From NCBI RefSeq assembly GCF_026341815.1, contig NZ_JAPENX010000001.1, forward strand, positions 1,550,001 to 1,614,000: a stretch of 64,000 nucleotides of DNA. Reading direction: 5' to 3'. The notes beneath the pieces are model-generated. The model made no database searches. It was not told where the DNA came from and saw only the letters and a program-made list of their open reading frames with translations. Positions 7,307 to 17,360 of this stretch are shown here, in pieces; position 1 is the stretch's first letter; the number at the start of each line of letters is the position of its first letter. A program made the translations under genes and the position numbers. Source of the DNA: Streptomyces sp. NBC_00572. GTDB lineage: Bacteria; Actinomycetota; Actinomycetes; Streptomycetales; Streptomycetaceae.

Positions 7307-8983
7307 CTACCGCAGCAGGAGGCTCGTGCCCACGTCCCCGGGTACGGCCTCCCGGATCGGGGTGCTGTCCGGGCCCGGGATGCGCATACCGGGGATCGGT
7401 GTTCGGGTGGTGCGGTGGAGGAGGACCGTGCCGTCCTCCTGCCAGACCCGCGTGTAGCCGTGGGCGAGGAGGAGTTCGACCTGCCGGCGCTGGTCCTCGG
7501 TGGAGACGAAGGGGAAGGTGCGGTCCTTCACCCGGAGGAGGAACCAGTCGGCGCCGCGCGGGGTCCCGTCGGCGATGACCACGTGCGTACGGGCCGTCAG
7601 GCGGGGCGCGATGGTGTTGTCCACCTCCACCGTCGCGCCGTCCGGGATGAGTTCGGCGGCCGTGGCGAGGGGGCGTTTGTCCGGGGAGGGCTGCCAGAAG
7701 TCCGGGCGGACGAGGAGGCCGAGGCCGAGACCGACGGCGGCCGCCGAGGAGAGGGCGATCCCCGCGATCGCCCACCGGCGGGACAGGATTCCCCACTTCC
7801 GGTGCAGCCGCCCCAGCGTTTCGAGCGCCGCCGTCAGGAGGATCGGCCACAGGAAGGCGTCGTAGTGGTTGATCACGGGCCAATGGTTCGGGTTGTCCGA
7901 GAGGACCCGTTCCGCGAGGAGCGGTAAGGCGAGCAGGAACGTCGGGGAGCCCAGCGGGAGCAGGGCCAGGGTGCCCAGGATCCAGGCCACCATGGCGACC
8001 TTCACCACCGGGGTGACAGCGACCTGGAGCAGCACCCACGGCTCGGTGAGGACATGGGCCAGGGCGGCGCCCGGGTCGGCGCCGAGGCTGCCGTACGACC
8101 AGTAGTAGCCCTCGGGGCCGCCCATCGCGGGCAGGAACCAGCTGATCACCACGGCGGACACCAGCGGTCCGGCCAGGGCCAGCCCGACCCCCGTGATCCT
8201 GCCGGTGCGGTGGCCCGCGCGATGGGCCCGTACCGCCAGGACCAGGCCGAAGGCGCCGACGACGAGGCCCATGTCCTCCTTGGCCGTGCACAGCAGCGCC
8301 GCCCAGCAGGCCGCCGCGCCGTACCGGTGGGCGAGGCCCCGTTCCAGCATGAGGAGGGTGAACGGGACGGCGAAGGCCACCTCGTGGAAGCCGTTGTACG
8401 AGGCGTTCAGGAGCGGCCATCCCAGGGCGTACACCAGGCCGCCGAGGTCCGCCGCCCTCCGTACCGTGCGCGGGTCCGCGCCCGCGAAGCAGTGGCGGGC
8501 GATGCGGCGTACCACCGGCACGCCCACCGCGAACAACGCGGCCTGCGCGAAGACCAGGACCCGCGGGTCGTCCCACACCCAGTACAGCGGCGCGAGCAGG
8601 GCCAACGCCGGGGTGAAGTGGTCGCCGAGGAGGGAGAAACCGGGCGGGAACTCGTGGTGCACGTTCTTGATCGGCGACCTCGGCAGCTCGAAGTGCGCGT
8701 ACGCGCGGACCGCCTGGTCGAAGATGCCGAGGTCGAAGCCGGTGAGCCGCATGGCCGTCCAGGACTGCAGCCCGAGGCCGCAGCAGACGAGGAAGCAGAG
8801 GACGGTGAGGGCGATCCCCCTGCGCGGCGCCCCGCGCCCACGTGACGCGGCCTCGCCGCTCCCCTGAACCCTTGATGCGGCATCCGGACCGGCTTGAGGA
8901 ACGACCGGCGTACGCGGGTGTGGCACGCGGGCCGTTTCCTCCGGCTGCGGTCGTACGGGTGTGCGCGTCGATATCTCCCCCAT
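7307..8983 (-). CDS. DUF2079 multi-spanning membrane protein, contains a TTA codon
   Basis: 558 residues from the ATG at 8983 (open frame extends upstream into the divergent promoter region). A Pro/Arg-rich cytoplasmic N-terminus of about 60 residues precedes roughly ten membrane segments. The motif FDLGIFDQAVRAYA and the later GDHFTP and HHEFP are typical of DUF2079, a family with GT-C glycosyltransferase-like topology. Function is unknown; a lipid-linked sugar transferase is possible. An in-frame TTA leucine codon at 7925-7927 (in the LLALPLL stretch) is the only one I found in the window and would make translation depend on the bldA tRNA, i.e. on development. Confidence 0.88.
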   Translation of the reverse strand: MGEISTRTPVRPQPEETARVPHPRTPVVPQAGPDAASRVQGSGEAASRGRGAPRRGIALTVLCFLVCCGLGLQSWTAMRLTGFDLGIFDQAVRAYAHFELPRSPIKNVHHEFPPGFSLLGDHFTPALALLAPLYWVWDDPRVLVFAQAALFAVGVPVVRRIARHCFAGADPRTVRRAADLGGLVYALGWPLLNASYNGFHEVAFAVPFTLLMLERGLAHRYGAAACWAALLCTAKEDMGLVVGAFGLVLAVRAHRAGHRTGRITGVGLALAGPLVSAVVISWFLPAMGGPEGYYWSYGSLGADPGAALAHVLTEPWVLLQVAVTPVVKVAMVAWILGTLALLPLGSPTFLLALPLLAERVLSDNPNHWPVINHYDAFLWPILLTAALETLGRLHRKWGILSRRWAIAGIALSSAAAVGLGLGLLVRPDFWQPSPDKRPLATAAELIPDGATVEVDNTIAPRLTARTHVVIADGTPRGADWFLLRVKDRTFPFVSTEDQRRQVELLLAHGYTRVWQEDGTVLLHRTTRTPIPGMRIPGPDSTPIREAVPGDVGTSLLLR

Positions 8984-9035
8984 GGCCAAGACCCTACGGT
9001 GTGTGTTCGACGCCCCGGGGAGGGAGAATCGCGCC

Positions 9036-10190
9036 ATGGTGATCAGCGCGCGCGCCCTCAACCGTTCCACCCTGGCCCGGCAGTTGCTGCTCGACCGGGT
9101 GCCGATCGGTGTCGAGGACGCCGTACGGCGGGTGGTGGCACTGCAGGCGCAGCAACCCGGTTCGCCCTACGTGGCGTTGTGGAACCGAGTGGCGGACTTC
9201 GATCCGGCGCGGCTCGACAAGGCCGTGGCGGGCTTCGAGTTGGTCCGGTCGACCCTGATGCGGCTCACGCTGCATCTGGTGCACGCCGAGGACTACCGGG
9301 CCTTCCGGGAGGCCATGGAGCCGACGCTGCGCGGTTCGCGGCTCCATGACCCTCGGTTCACGGCGGCGGGGTTCACGGCCGCCGACGCCGACGCGCTGCT
9401 GCCCGATCTCCTGGCGTACGCCGGGGAGTCGACGCGGACCGGGGCCCAGATGCGGGAGCGTCTCGAAGCGGCGCGGGGCGGGCCGGTGGAGGCGGTGGTG
9501 TGGCGGATGATCCGGCAGTACGCGCCGCTGTGGCACGCGCCGACCGGGCCGCCGTGGTCGTTCGGGGCGGCGCAGGCGTTCGTGACGGCGAGCACGCCGC
9601 TGCCGGTGCTGGGCGATCCGGAGGCGGCGACGGCGGGACTCGCCGTGCTGATCCGGCGCTATCTGGAGGGCTTCGGGCCCGCGTCCGTACCCGACATGGC
9701 GCAGTTCACGCTGGCGCCGCGAGGGAAGGTGCGCGAGGCGGTACGGCTGCTCGACGGCGACCTGGAGCAGGTGGAGGGGCCCGACGGGACCGTGCTCTAC
9801 GACGTACCCGGGGCGGTCCTGCCCGACGAGGACGTCCCGGCACCGCCCCGGCTGATGGCGATGTGGGACAGCGTCCTGTTGGCCTACGCGGACCGCAGCC
9901 GCGTGATCCCGGCCGAGTACCGCAAGCACGTGATCCGCGTGAACGGCGACACGCTCCCGACACTGCTCGTCGACGGGTACGTGGCCGGCGTCTGGCGTCC
10001 CGTCGAGGGAGGCATCGAGGCCTCGGCCTTCCACCCGCTGCCCGCCCGGGTCTGGGCGGAACTCGCGAGCGAGGCCGAGGCACTCGACGGCTTCCTCGCC
10101 GCCCGGGACCGCCGCGTCTACAGCCGCTACGACCACTGGTGGGTCAAGGGGCTCCCGGTGGCCGAGACCCGGGTGCTCCCGGGGGCCTGA
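9036..10190 (+). CDS. AlkZ-type DNA glycosylase (winged-helix HTH_42 family)
   Basis: 384 residues from the ATG at 9036, preceded by GGAGGGAG; the open frame upstream to 8961 lies in the divergent promoter. The N-terminal region carries VVALQAQQP with Q37-A-Q39, matching the catalytic QxQ motif reported for Streptomyces sahachiroi AlkZ, which unhooks azinomycin interstrand crosslinks. Further winged-helix features (MRLTLHLV, WSFGAAQAF, ...DSVLLAYADRSRVIP) match the family. It most likely excises bulky or crosslinked N7-alkylpurines. It is divergent from the DUF2079 gene and not next to any visible toxin biosynthesis genes, so a house-cleaning DNA repair role is inferred. Confidence 0.85.
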   Translation: MVISARALNRSTLARQLLLDRVPIGVEDAVRRVVALQAQQPGSPYVALWNRVADFDPARLDKAVAGFELVRSTLMRLTLHLVHAEDYRAFREAMEPTLRGSRLHDPRFTAAGFTAADADALLPDLLAYAGESTRTGAQMRERLEAARGGPVEAVVWRMIRQYAPLWHAPTGPPWSFGAAQAFVTASTPLPVLGDPEAATAGLAVLIRRYLEGFGPASVPDMAQFTLAPRGKVREAVRLLDGDLEQVEGPDGTVLYDVPGAVLPDEDVPAPPRLMAMWDSVLLAYADRSRVIPAEYRKHVIRVNGDTLPTLLVDGYVAGVWRPVEGGIEASAFHPLPARVWAELASEAEALDGFLAARDRRVYSRYDHWWVKGLPVAETRVLPGA

Positions 10191-10230
10191 CCGACACGGT
10201 TCAGCCACCGGGGCTCCCGGCAGGGGGTGT

Positions 10231-10905
10231 TCAGCCCTTCGCCGTCGCCAACTGCTTGAGGGCGATGTTGAGCTGGAGGACGTTGACGCGGGGTTCGCCG
10301 ATGAAGCCGAGGATGCGGTCGTCGGTGTGGTCGGCGACCAGTTTGTCGACCGCCGCGACGGTGAGGTGGTTCTTCTCCGCGATGCGGTGGACCTGGAGTT
10401 TCGCGTACTCCGGGGAGATGTGCGGGTCCAGGCCGGAGCCCGAGGAGGTGACGGCCTCGGCCGGCACGTCCGACGGCTTCACCTTGTAGTCGGCCGTCGA
10501 GTTGTCCTTGATCACGGCCGCCTTGGCGTCCTTCACCCACTGGATCAGGTCCTCGTTGTCGCCCGAGCGGTTCGTGGCGCCGGACAGGATGATCGAGTAC
10601 TGGGTGTTGACGCTGTTGGAGCCCAGGCCGTTCGACGGGCGCGGCTGGAACCACTTCAGGTCCGGGGCGGCGGTCTCCTCGCCCTCCTTCAACGGCAGGT
10701 TGTAGGTCTGGCCGATCAGTTCCGAGCCGACGACCTTCCCACCCGCGTCCTTGATCTCGGAGCCGTTGGCCTTGCCGGGGAAGGCCACTTGGGCGATCCC
10801 TGTGACGGCCAGCGGGTAGAGGACACCGCACACGACGGTCAGGACGAGCAGGGCGCGGAGGCCGGCCCAGAGCAGACGTCCGGTGCTTCCTACGGAGTTG
10901 TTCAT
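10231..10905 (-). CDS. kdpC: Potassium-transporting ATPase KdpC subunit
   Basis: 224 residues, slightly longer than typical KdpC (about 190-200). One N-terminal membrane segment (about 13-37), then the extracytoplasmic KdpC domain with the hallmark SNGLGSNSVNTQY region and, near the C-terminus, SGSGLDPHISPEYA and EPRVNVLQLN. KdpC stabilises the KdpFABC complex. It starts 5 bases after the kdpB stop and is the last gene of the operon. No kdpD/kdpE sensor genes occur in this window, so the regulator must lie elsewhere. Confidence 0.97.
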   Translation of the reverse strand: MNNSVGSTGRLLWAGLRALLVLTVVCGVLYPLAVTGIAQVAFPGKANGSEIKDAGGKVVGSELIGQTYNLPLKEGEETAAPDLKWFQPRPSNGLGSNSVNTQYSIILSGATNRSGDNEDLIQWVKDAKAAVIKDNSTADYKVKPSDVPAEAVTSSGSGLDPHISPEYAKLQVHRIAEKNHLTVAAVDKLVADHTDDRILGFIGEPRVNVLQLNIALKQLATAKG

Positions 10906-10910
10906 GATCG

Positions 10911-13066
<2,156 letters not shown>

Positions 13067-13070
<4 letters not shown>

Positions 13071-14731
13071 GCTGCGAGCCCTTCGGCGAGCGGTCCCAGC
13101 GCGAGGGCCGGGAAGTAGGTGAGACCGGTGATGATGAGGATCGTGCCGACCAACAGGCCCGTGAACAGCGGCTTCTCCGTGCGCAGGGTGCCCGCCGTCT
13201 CCGGCACCGGTGTCTGCTCGGCCAGCGAGCCCGCCAGCGCGAGCACGAACACCATCGGCAGGAACCGGCCGAGCAGCATCGCGATGCCGATGGTCGAGTT
13301 GAACCACTGCGTGTCCGCGTTCAGCCCCGCGAACGCCGAACCGTTGTTGTTCGCACCCGAGGTGTAGGCGTAGAGGATCTCCGAGAAGCCGTGCGCGCCG
13401 GAGTTCGTCATCGAGTGCGACGGTGTGTCCAGCGCCATCGCGACCGCCGTGAAGCCGAGGACGAGGGCGGGGGTGACGAGGATGTAGCAGGCCGCGAACT
13501 TGATCTCGCGGGTGCCGATCTTCTTGCCCAGGTACTCCGGGGTGCGGCCGACCATCAGCCCGGCGATGAACACCGCGATGACCGCCATGATCAGCATGCC
13601 GTAGAGGCCGGAGCCGACACCGCCGGGCGCGATCTCGCCCAGCTGCATGCCCAGCATCGTGACCCCGCCGCCGAAACCGGTGTACGAGGAGTGGAAGGAG
13701 TTCACCGCGCCCGTGGAGGTCAGCGTGGTGGCGACCGCGAAGATCGACGAACCGCCGATGCCGAACCGGGTCTCCTTGCCCTCCATCGCACCGCCGGCGA
13801 GGTCGAACGCCGGACCGTGGTGGGCGAACTCGGTCCACATCATCAGCGCGGTGAAGCCGAGCCAGATGGTGGCCATCGTGCCGAGGATCGCGTACCCCTG
13901 CTTGAGCGAGCCGACCATGCGGCCGAACGTCCGCGTCAGGGCGAAGGGGATGACGAGGATCAGGTAGATCTCGAAGAGGTTGGAGAGACCGTTGGGGTTC
14001 TCGAAGGGGTGGGCCGAGTTGGCGTTGAAGTAGCCGCCGCCGTTCGTGCCCAGCTCCTTGATGACCTCCTGCGAGGCCACCGCCCCGCCGTTCCACTGCT
14101 GCGTCCCGCCCATGAACTGGCCGACCTCGTGGATGCCGGCGAAGTTCTGGATCGCGCCACACGCGACCAGCACCAGCGCGCCGATCACCGAGATCGGGAG
14201 CAGGATGCGGACCGTGCCCCGGACCAGATCGGTCCAGAAGTTGCCCAGCTCACCGGTACGCGACCGGGCGAAGCCGCGGACCAGGGCGACCGCGACCGCG
14301 ATGCCCACCGCGGCCGACACGAAGTTCTGCACCGCCAGGCCACCGGTCTGCACGACGTGGCCCATGGCCTGCTCGCCGTAGTACGACTGCCAGTTGGTGT
14401 TCGCCACGAACGACGCGGCCGTGTTGAACGCCTGGTCCGGGTCGATCTGCACGAATCCCAGCGAGCCGGGCAGCGAACCCTGCACCCGCTGCAGCAGATA
14501 CAGGAAGAGGACACTCACCGCGGAGAAGGCCAGGACACCGCGCAGATAGGCGGGCCAGCGCATCTCCACCGACGGATTCGCGCCGATGCCCTTGTAGATC
14601 CACTTCTCGACGCGCAGATGCCTGTCGGAGGAGTAGACCCTGGCCATGTGGTCACCCAGCGGGCGGTACGACAGGCCGAGCGCCACAAGGAGGGCGAGGA
14701 GCTGGAGCACTCCAGCAAGAACGGGACTCAT
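13067..14731 (-). CDS. kdpA: Potassium-transporting ATPase KdpA subunit
   Basis: 554 residues, the usual family length, with about ten membrane segments. KdpA is the channel-like, K+-selective subunit of KdpFABC. Recognisable landmarks include [11 protein letters not shown] (first pore region), [19 protein letters not shown] (second), [15 protein letters not shown] and [17 protein letters not shown]. The ATG start at 14731 lies 8 bases after the kdpF stop, and the stop overlaps the kdpB start (ATGA). High-affinity K+ uptake operons of this kind are normally induced under K+ limitation or osmotic upshift by KdpDE. Confidence 0.97.
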
Positions 14732-14739
14732 GGTCGTAC

Positions 14740-14829
14740 TCAGAACCTCTCGGGCTTGACGAGGGCGAGGACGAGATATCCCAGCAGGGCGGCGGCCACG
14801 ACGAGACCGACGATGTTCTCGGCACTCAC
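14740..14829 (-). CDS. kdpF: KdpF, small accessory subunit of the Kdp ATPase
   Basis: 29 residues starting with GTG at 14829: one membrane helix ([19 protein letters not shown]) followed by a charged tail KPERF, the canonical KdpF layout. KdpF binds in the membrane at the KdpA/KdpB interface and stabilises the complex. The start overlaps the stop of a preceding 27-codon ORF (GTGA), so translation is probably coupled; no independent strong ribosome site is visible. Too short for most gene finders. Confidence 0.93.
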   Translation of the reverse strand: MSAENIVGLVVAAALLGYLVLALVKPERF

Positions 14830-14909
14830 AGCTTGGCCACCCCCTTGGCGACAAGAGCCACCAGCGCGAAGACCGCGATCGTGGTGACGACGAAGGCCAC
14901 GTCGGCCAT
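14826..14909 (-). CDS. 27-residue membrane peptide leading the kdp operon
   Basis: ATG at 14909 with a GGGAGCT ribosome site upstream, 27 codons, stop overlapping the kdpF start by 4 bases. The product is a single hydrophobic helix (about residues 4-22, [19 protein letters not shown]) ending in a basic tail GVAKL. It resembles KdpF in size and topology but not in sequence. The coupled overlap, good ribosome site and membrane-helix composition argue for a real gene; function unknown. It could be a second small Kdp subunit, or a leader whose translation sets kdpF translation. Confidence 0.75.
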   Translation of the reverse strand: MADVAFVVTTIAVFALVALVAKGVAKL

Positions 14910-15276
14910 CGTGAGCTCCCGGATGCAGGAAGAAGGAAGAACGGATTCTCGGACGAGATGAGGAAACCTCTCCTCAGGCCGCTCGCCGCCTCCGTTGACG
15001 TGCCCCTAACGCCGCTAATGCCCGTCTTGACGCTTCCCCTACGCGAAGCCTTGCCTGCTACCGGCCCGTCCCCCACCCGCCCCCTCCCCATTGCCAGTGG
15101 CCGGAAGGGGACATATCTTCGAGCGAAACCTACGGACCGGGATGCTCGTCAGTCCCGGGGCGGCCCGCCGTTCACGGGTCGGACGGCGGGGAGCGGACCC
15201 TCAGGGACGACGGGGGCGCTGGACGCCGGGCGTACGGGATATCCGTATCCACGTACCCGCAGGAGCTGAGCAGCAC
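14910..15276. promoter_or_regulatory. Divergent control region between kdp operon and uricase
   Basis: 367 bases without a gene. It must hold promoters for the leftward kdp operon and rightward uricase. Visible structure: an inverted repeat TGAGGA-N6-TCCTCA at 14959-14976 (about 50 bases before the 27-residue ORF, so likely in the kdp leader) and TACGG-N5-CCGTA at 15233-15247, just before the uricase ribosome site. No clear -10/-35 pair or riboswitch was recognised. Confidence 0.5.
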
Positions 15277-16194
15277 ATGAGCAAGCACGTCCTGGCACAG
15301 AACCAGTACGGCAAGGCCGAGAACCGCATCGTCACGGTCACCCGCAAGGGCGACGACGGCGCGTGGCACGAGATCCGCGATCTGAACGTGTCGGTGGCGC
15401 TGCGCGGTGAGTACCGCGACGTCCATCTGACCGGCGACAACGGCAACTGCCTGCCGACCGACACCACCAAGAACACGGTCTACGCCTTCGCCAAGGAGCA
15501 CGGCGTGGCCTCCCCCGAGGCCTTCGGCATCCTCCTCGCCCGGCACTTCGTGACCTCGCAGCCGGTGATCCACGAGGCGCAGATCCGGGTGGAGGAGTAC
15601 GCCTGGGAGCGGATCTCGGTACCCACGCGCAAGGAGCAGCACTCCTTCGTCCGCAAGGGCCAGGAGGTCCGCACCGCGCAGATCACCTACTCGGAGAACA
15701 CCGGTCTCCAGGTCCTCTCTGGTCTCAAGGACCTCACCGTCATGAACTCGACGAACTCCGAGTTCCACGGCTTCATCAAGGACAAGTACACGACGCTCCA
15801 GGAGGCGTACGACCGGATCCTCGCCACCAAGGTCACCGCCCGCTGGGCGAACTCGGCCCCGGCGGCGGCGGACGAGGAGCACGACTGGGACCGCTCGTAC
15901 CAGAAGGTGCGCCGGCACATGCTGGAGGCGTTCGCGGAGACGTACAGCTACTCGCTCCAGCAGACCCTGCACGCGATGGCCGACCGGGTCCTGGACAACG
16001 TCTCCACGGTCAACGAGGTGCGGCTCAACCTGCCGAACAAGCACCACTTCCTGGTGGACCTGGAGCCCTTCGGGCTGAAGAACGGCAACGAGGTGTACTT
16101 CGCCGCGGACCGGATGTACGGCCTGATCGAGGGCACCATCCACCGTGACGGCGTGCAGCCGGTGATCGCGACCAGCGACTGGATCACCGCCTGA
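15277..16194 (+). CDS. Urate oxidase (uricase)
   Basis: 305 residues. Cofactor-free oxidation of urate to 5-hydroxyisourate, the first step of ureide formation in purine catabolism. Family landmarks: YGKAENRIVTVTRKGD at the N-terminus with the active-site Lys, LTGDNGNCLPTDTTKNT with the catalytic Thr, FAKEHG with its His, NSTNSEFHGFIKDKYTTL, and LPNKHHFLVDL near the end. Bacterial length, without a peroxisomal SRL tail. The start ATG has AGGAG at 15261. Other purine genes are not adjacent; the PucR regulator at 18657-20687 could be related in function but is separated by three other genes. Confidence 0.95.
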   Translation: MSKHVLAQNQYGKAENRIVTVTRKGDDGAWHEIRDLNVSVALRGEYRDVHLTGDNGNCLPTDTTKNTVYAFAKEHGVASPEAFGILLARHFVTSQPVIHEAQIRVEEYAWERISVPTRKEQHSFVRKGQEVRTAQITYSENTGLQVLSGLKDLTVMNSTNSEFHGFIKDKYTTLQEAYDRILATKVTARWANSAPAAADEEHDWDRSYQKVRRHMLEAFAETYSYSLQQTLHAMADRVLDNVSTVNEVRLNLPNKHHFLVDLEPFGLKNGNEVYFAADRMYGLIEGTIHRDGVQPVIATSDWITA

Positions 16195-16206
16195 GGCCTG
16201 CCCCGC

Positions 16207-16560
16207 TCACAGCAGCCCGGCCGTCCGGACTCCCAGCCATACGGCTCCGAGCCCGGCGGCCAGGCTCCCGGCCACGTTGAGCGCCGCGTACCCCTTCGTC
16301 CCGTCCTCGTACAGCTTCAGCGTCTCGTACGAGAAGGTCGAATAGGTGGTCAGCGCCCCGCAGAGGCCCGTGCCGAGCAGCAGGTGGACATGGGCCGACG
16401 CCACCCCGGTGAGCAGTCCGAGCACGAACGAGCCGACGACGTTCACCGTGAACGTGCCCCAGGGGAATCCCGGGCCGAACCGGGCCCGCAGCACACGGTC
16501 CGCGGCGTAGCGCAGGGGCGCGCCGACGGCGGCTCCGGCGACGACGAGCAGCCAGTTCAC
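16207..16560 (-). CDS. crcB: Fluoride channel CrcB/Fluc, second copy
   Basis: 117 residues starting with GTG at 16560, which overlaps the stop of the first crcB copy (GTGA). Four membrane segments; the Fluc signatures [14 protein letters not shown] and [15 protein letters not shown] contain the Asn and Phe residues lining the fluoride pore. Fluc exports fluoride as a dual-topology dimer; in Gram-positive bacteria two homologues encoded side by side often form a heterodimer of opposite orientation. The predicted product runs the usual length. Confidence 0.95.
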   Translation of the reverse strand: MNWLLVVAGAAVGAPLRYAADRVLRARFGPGFPWGTFTVNVVGSFVLGLLTGVASAHVHLLLGTGLCGALTTYSTFSYETLKLYEDGTKGYAALNVAGSLAAGLGAVWLGVRTAGLL

Positions 16561-16997
16561 GCCCGCCTCGCCCTCAGCCGTACGACCCTGGTGCCGGTGA
16601 CTCCGGCCCAGACGGCGGCGAGCGCGGTGATCACGGTCCCGCCCAGGTAGAGCAGGCCGCGCGTCGGGTCGCCGGCGCTCAGCAGCCGCTCCGTTTCGAG
16701 GCCGTACGTCGAGAAGGTGGTGAACCCGCCGCAGAATCCCGTGCCCAGGAAGGGGCGGAGGAGGGGGTGCGGGGGCTCGGACGACCACTCGGTCGCCTGC
16801 TCCGTCGGTCTCTCCGTGAGGAGGACCATCAGCACGCCGAGGAGTGCGCAACCGGCCACGTTCACCGTGAACGTCGTCCAGGGGAAGGCGCCCTCGGGGG
16901 TCGGCCAGAGCAGCCCCGCGCCGTAGCGGGCGGTCGCGCCGAGCGCGCCGCCGACGGCCACCACCGCGACGACCGGCAGTTCCGCGCGCAGCCCCAT
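16557..16997 (-). CDS. crcB: Fluoride channel CrcB/Fluc, first copy
   Basis: 146 residues, about 25 longer than its partner because of a hydrophilic loop ([15 protein letters not shown]) between helices 2 and 3. It contains [14 protein letters not shown] and [17 protein letters not shown], the Fluc pore motifs. The loop and the basic C-terminus ([10 protein letters not shown]) may fix its orientation opposite to the second copy. I looked for the conserved crcB fluoride riboswitch upstream and did not find it. Confidence 0.95.
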   Translation of the reverse strand: MGLRAELPVVAVVAVGGALGATARYGAGLLWPTPEGAFPWTTFTVNVAGCALLGVLMVLLTERPTEQATEWSSEPPHPLLRPFLGTGFCGGFTTFSTYGLETERLLSAGDPTRGLLYLGGTVITALAAVWAGVTGTRVVRLRARRA

Positions 16998-17360
16998 GGC
17001 CGTAAGCCTACGAGGGACGGATCAAGGCGAGGCGCACAGGCGCGGCCCCCGGCCTGGGGCATTAACCGGGGTCCGGCCTGTGCAGCCTCGCTCTGCGATG
17101 GTCCGGCCACGCCCTGCGACGGGTCAAAGCGGGGCCGCCGAGTGTGTCAGATCCCCTGCGGGGTATTCCGGAGGGCCATGGCTGGGCACCGTGCGGGGCG
17201 GGTGGAGACGGCTGTGACCTGCGACGACACGGCGGGAGGTGGTCCGGCCACCATCCGGCGGCCGATTCGGGTGCCGGGTACACCTCGTCCCCGGGAGTGG
17301 TGACGGGCGACGGTGGTGGAGCAGCGGGAGGGAGCTGCGCAACCTTCGGGCAGGAGTGTC
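16998..17360. other. Intergenic region upstream of the crcB pair and the IS701-like gene
   Basis: 363 bases without a supported gene. It contains two imperfect copies of a GTCCGGCC...GCGA(C/T)GG segment around 17070-17125, and the ribosome site AGGAG (17352-17356) of the downstream gene. No terminal inverted repeats that would delimit an insertion sequence are recognisable at this edge. Confidence 0.5.

Noticed and set aside
14910..15276. A c-di-AMP (ydaO-type) riboswitch ahead of the kdp operon.
   Set aside because: Potassium transport genes often use it, but the characteristic conserved helices and loops are not recognisable in the 367 bases; only a short hairpin is.
16998..17100. Possible fluoride riboswitch upstream of the crcB pair.
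   Set aside because: The minus-strand leader lacks the conserved GGNGAUGG...CUGAUG framework of the motif, so I do not call it.
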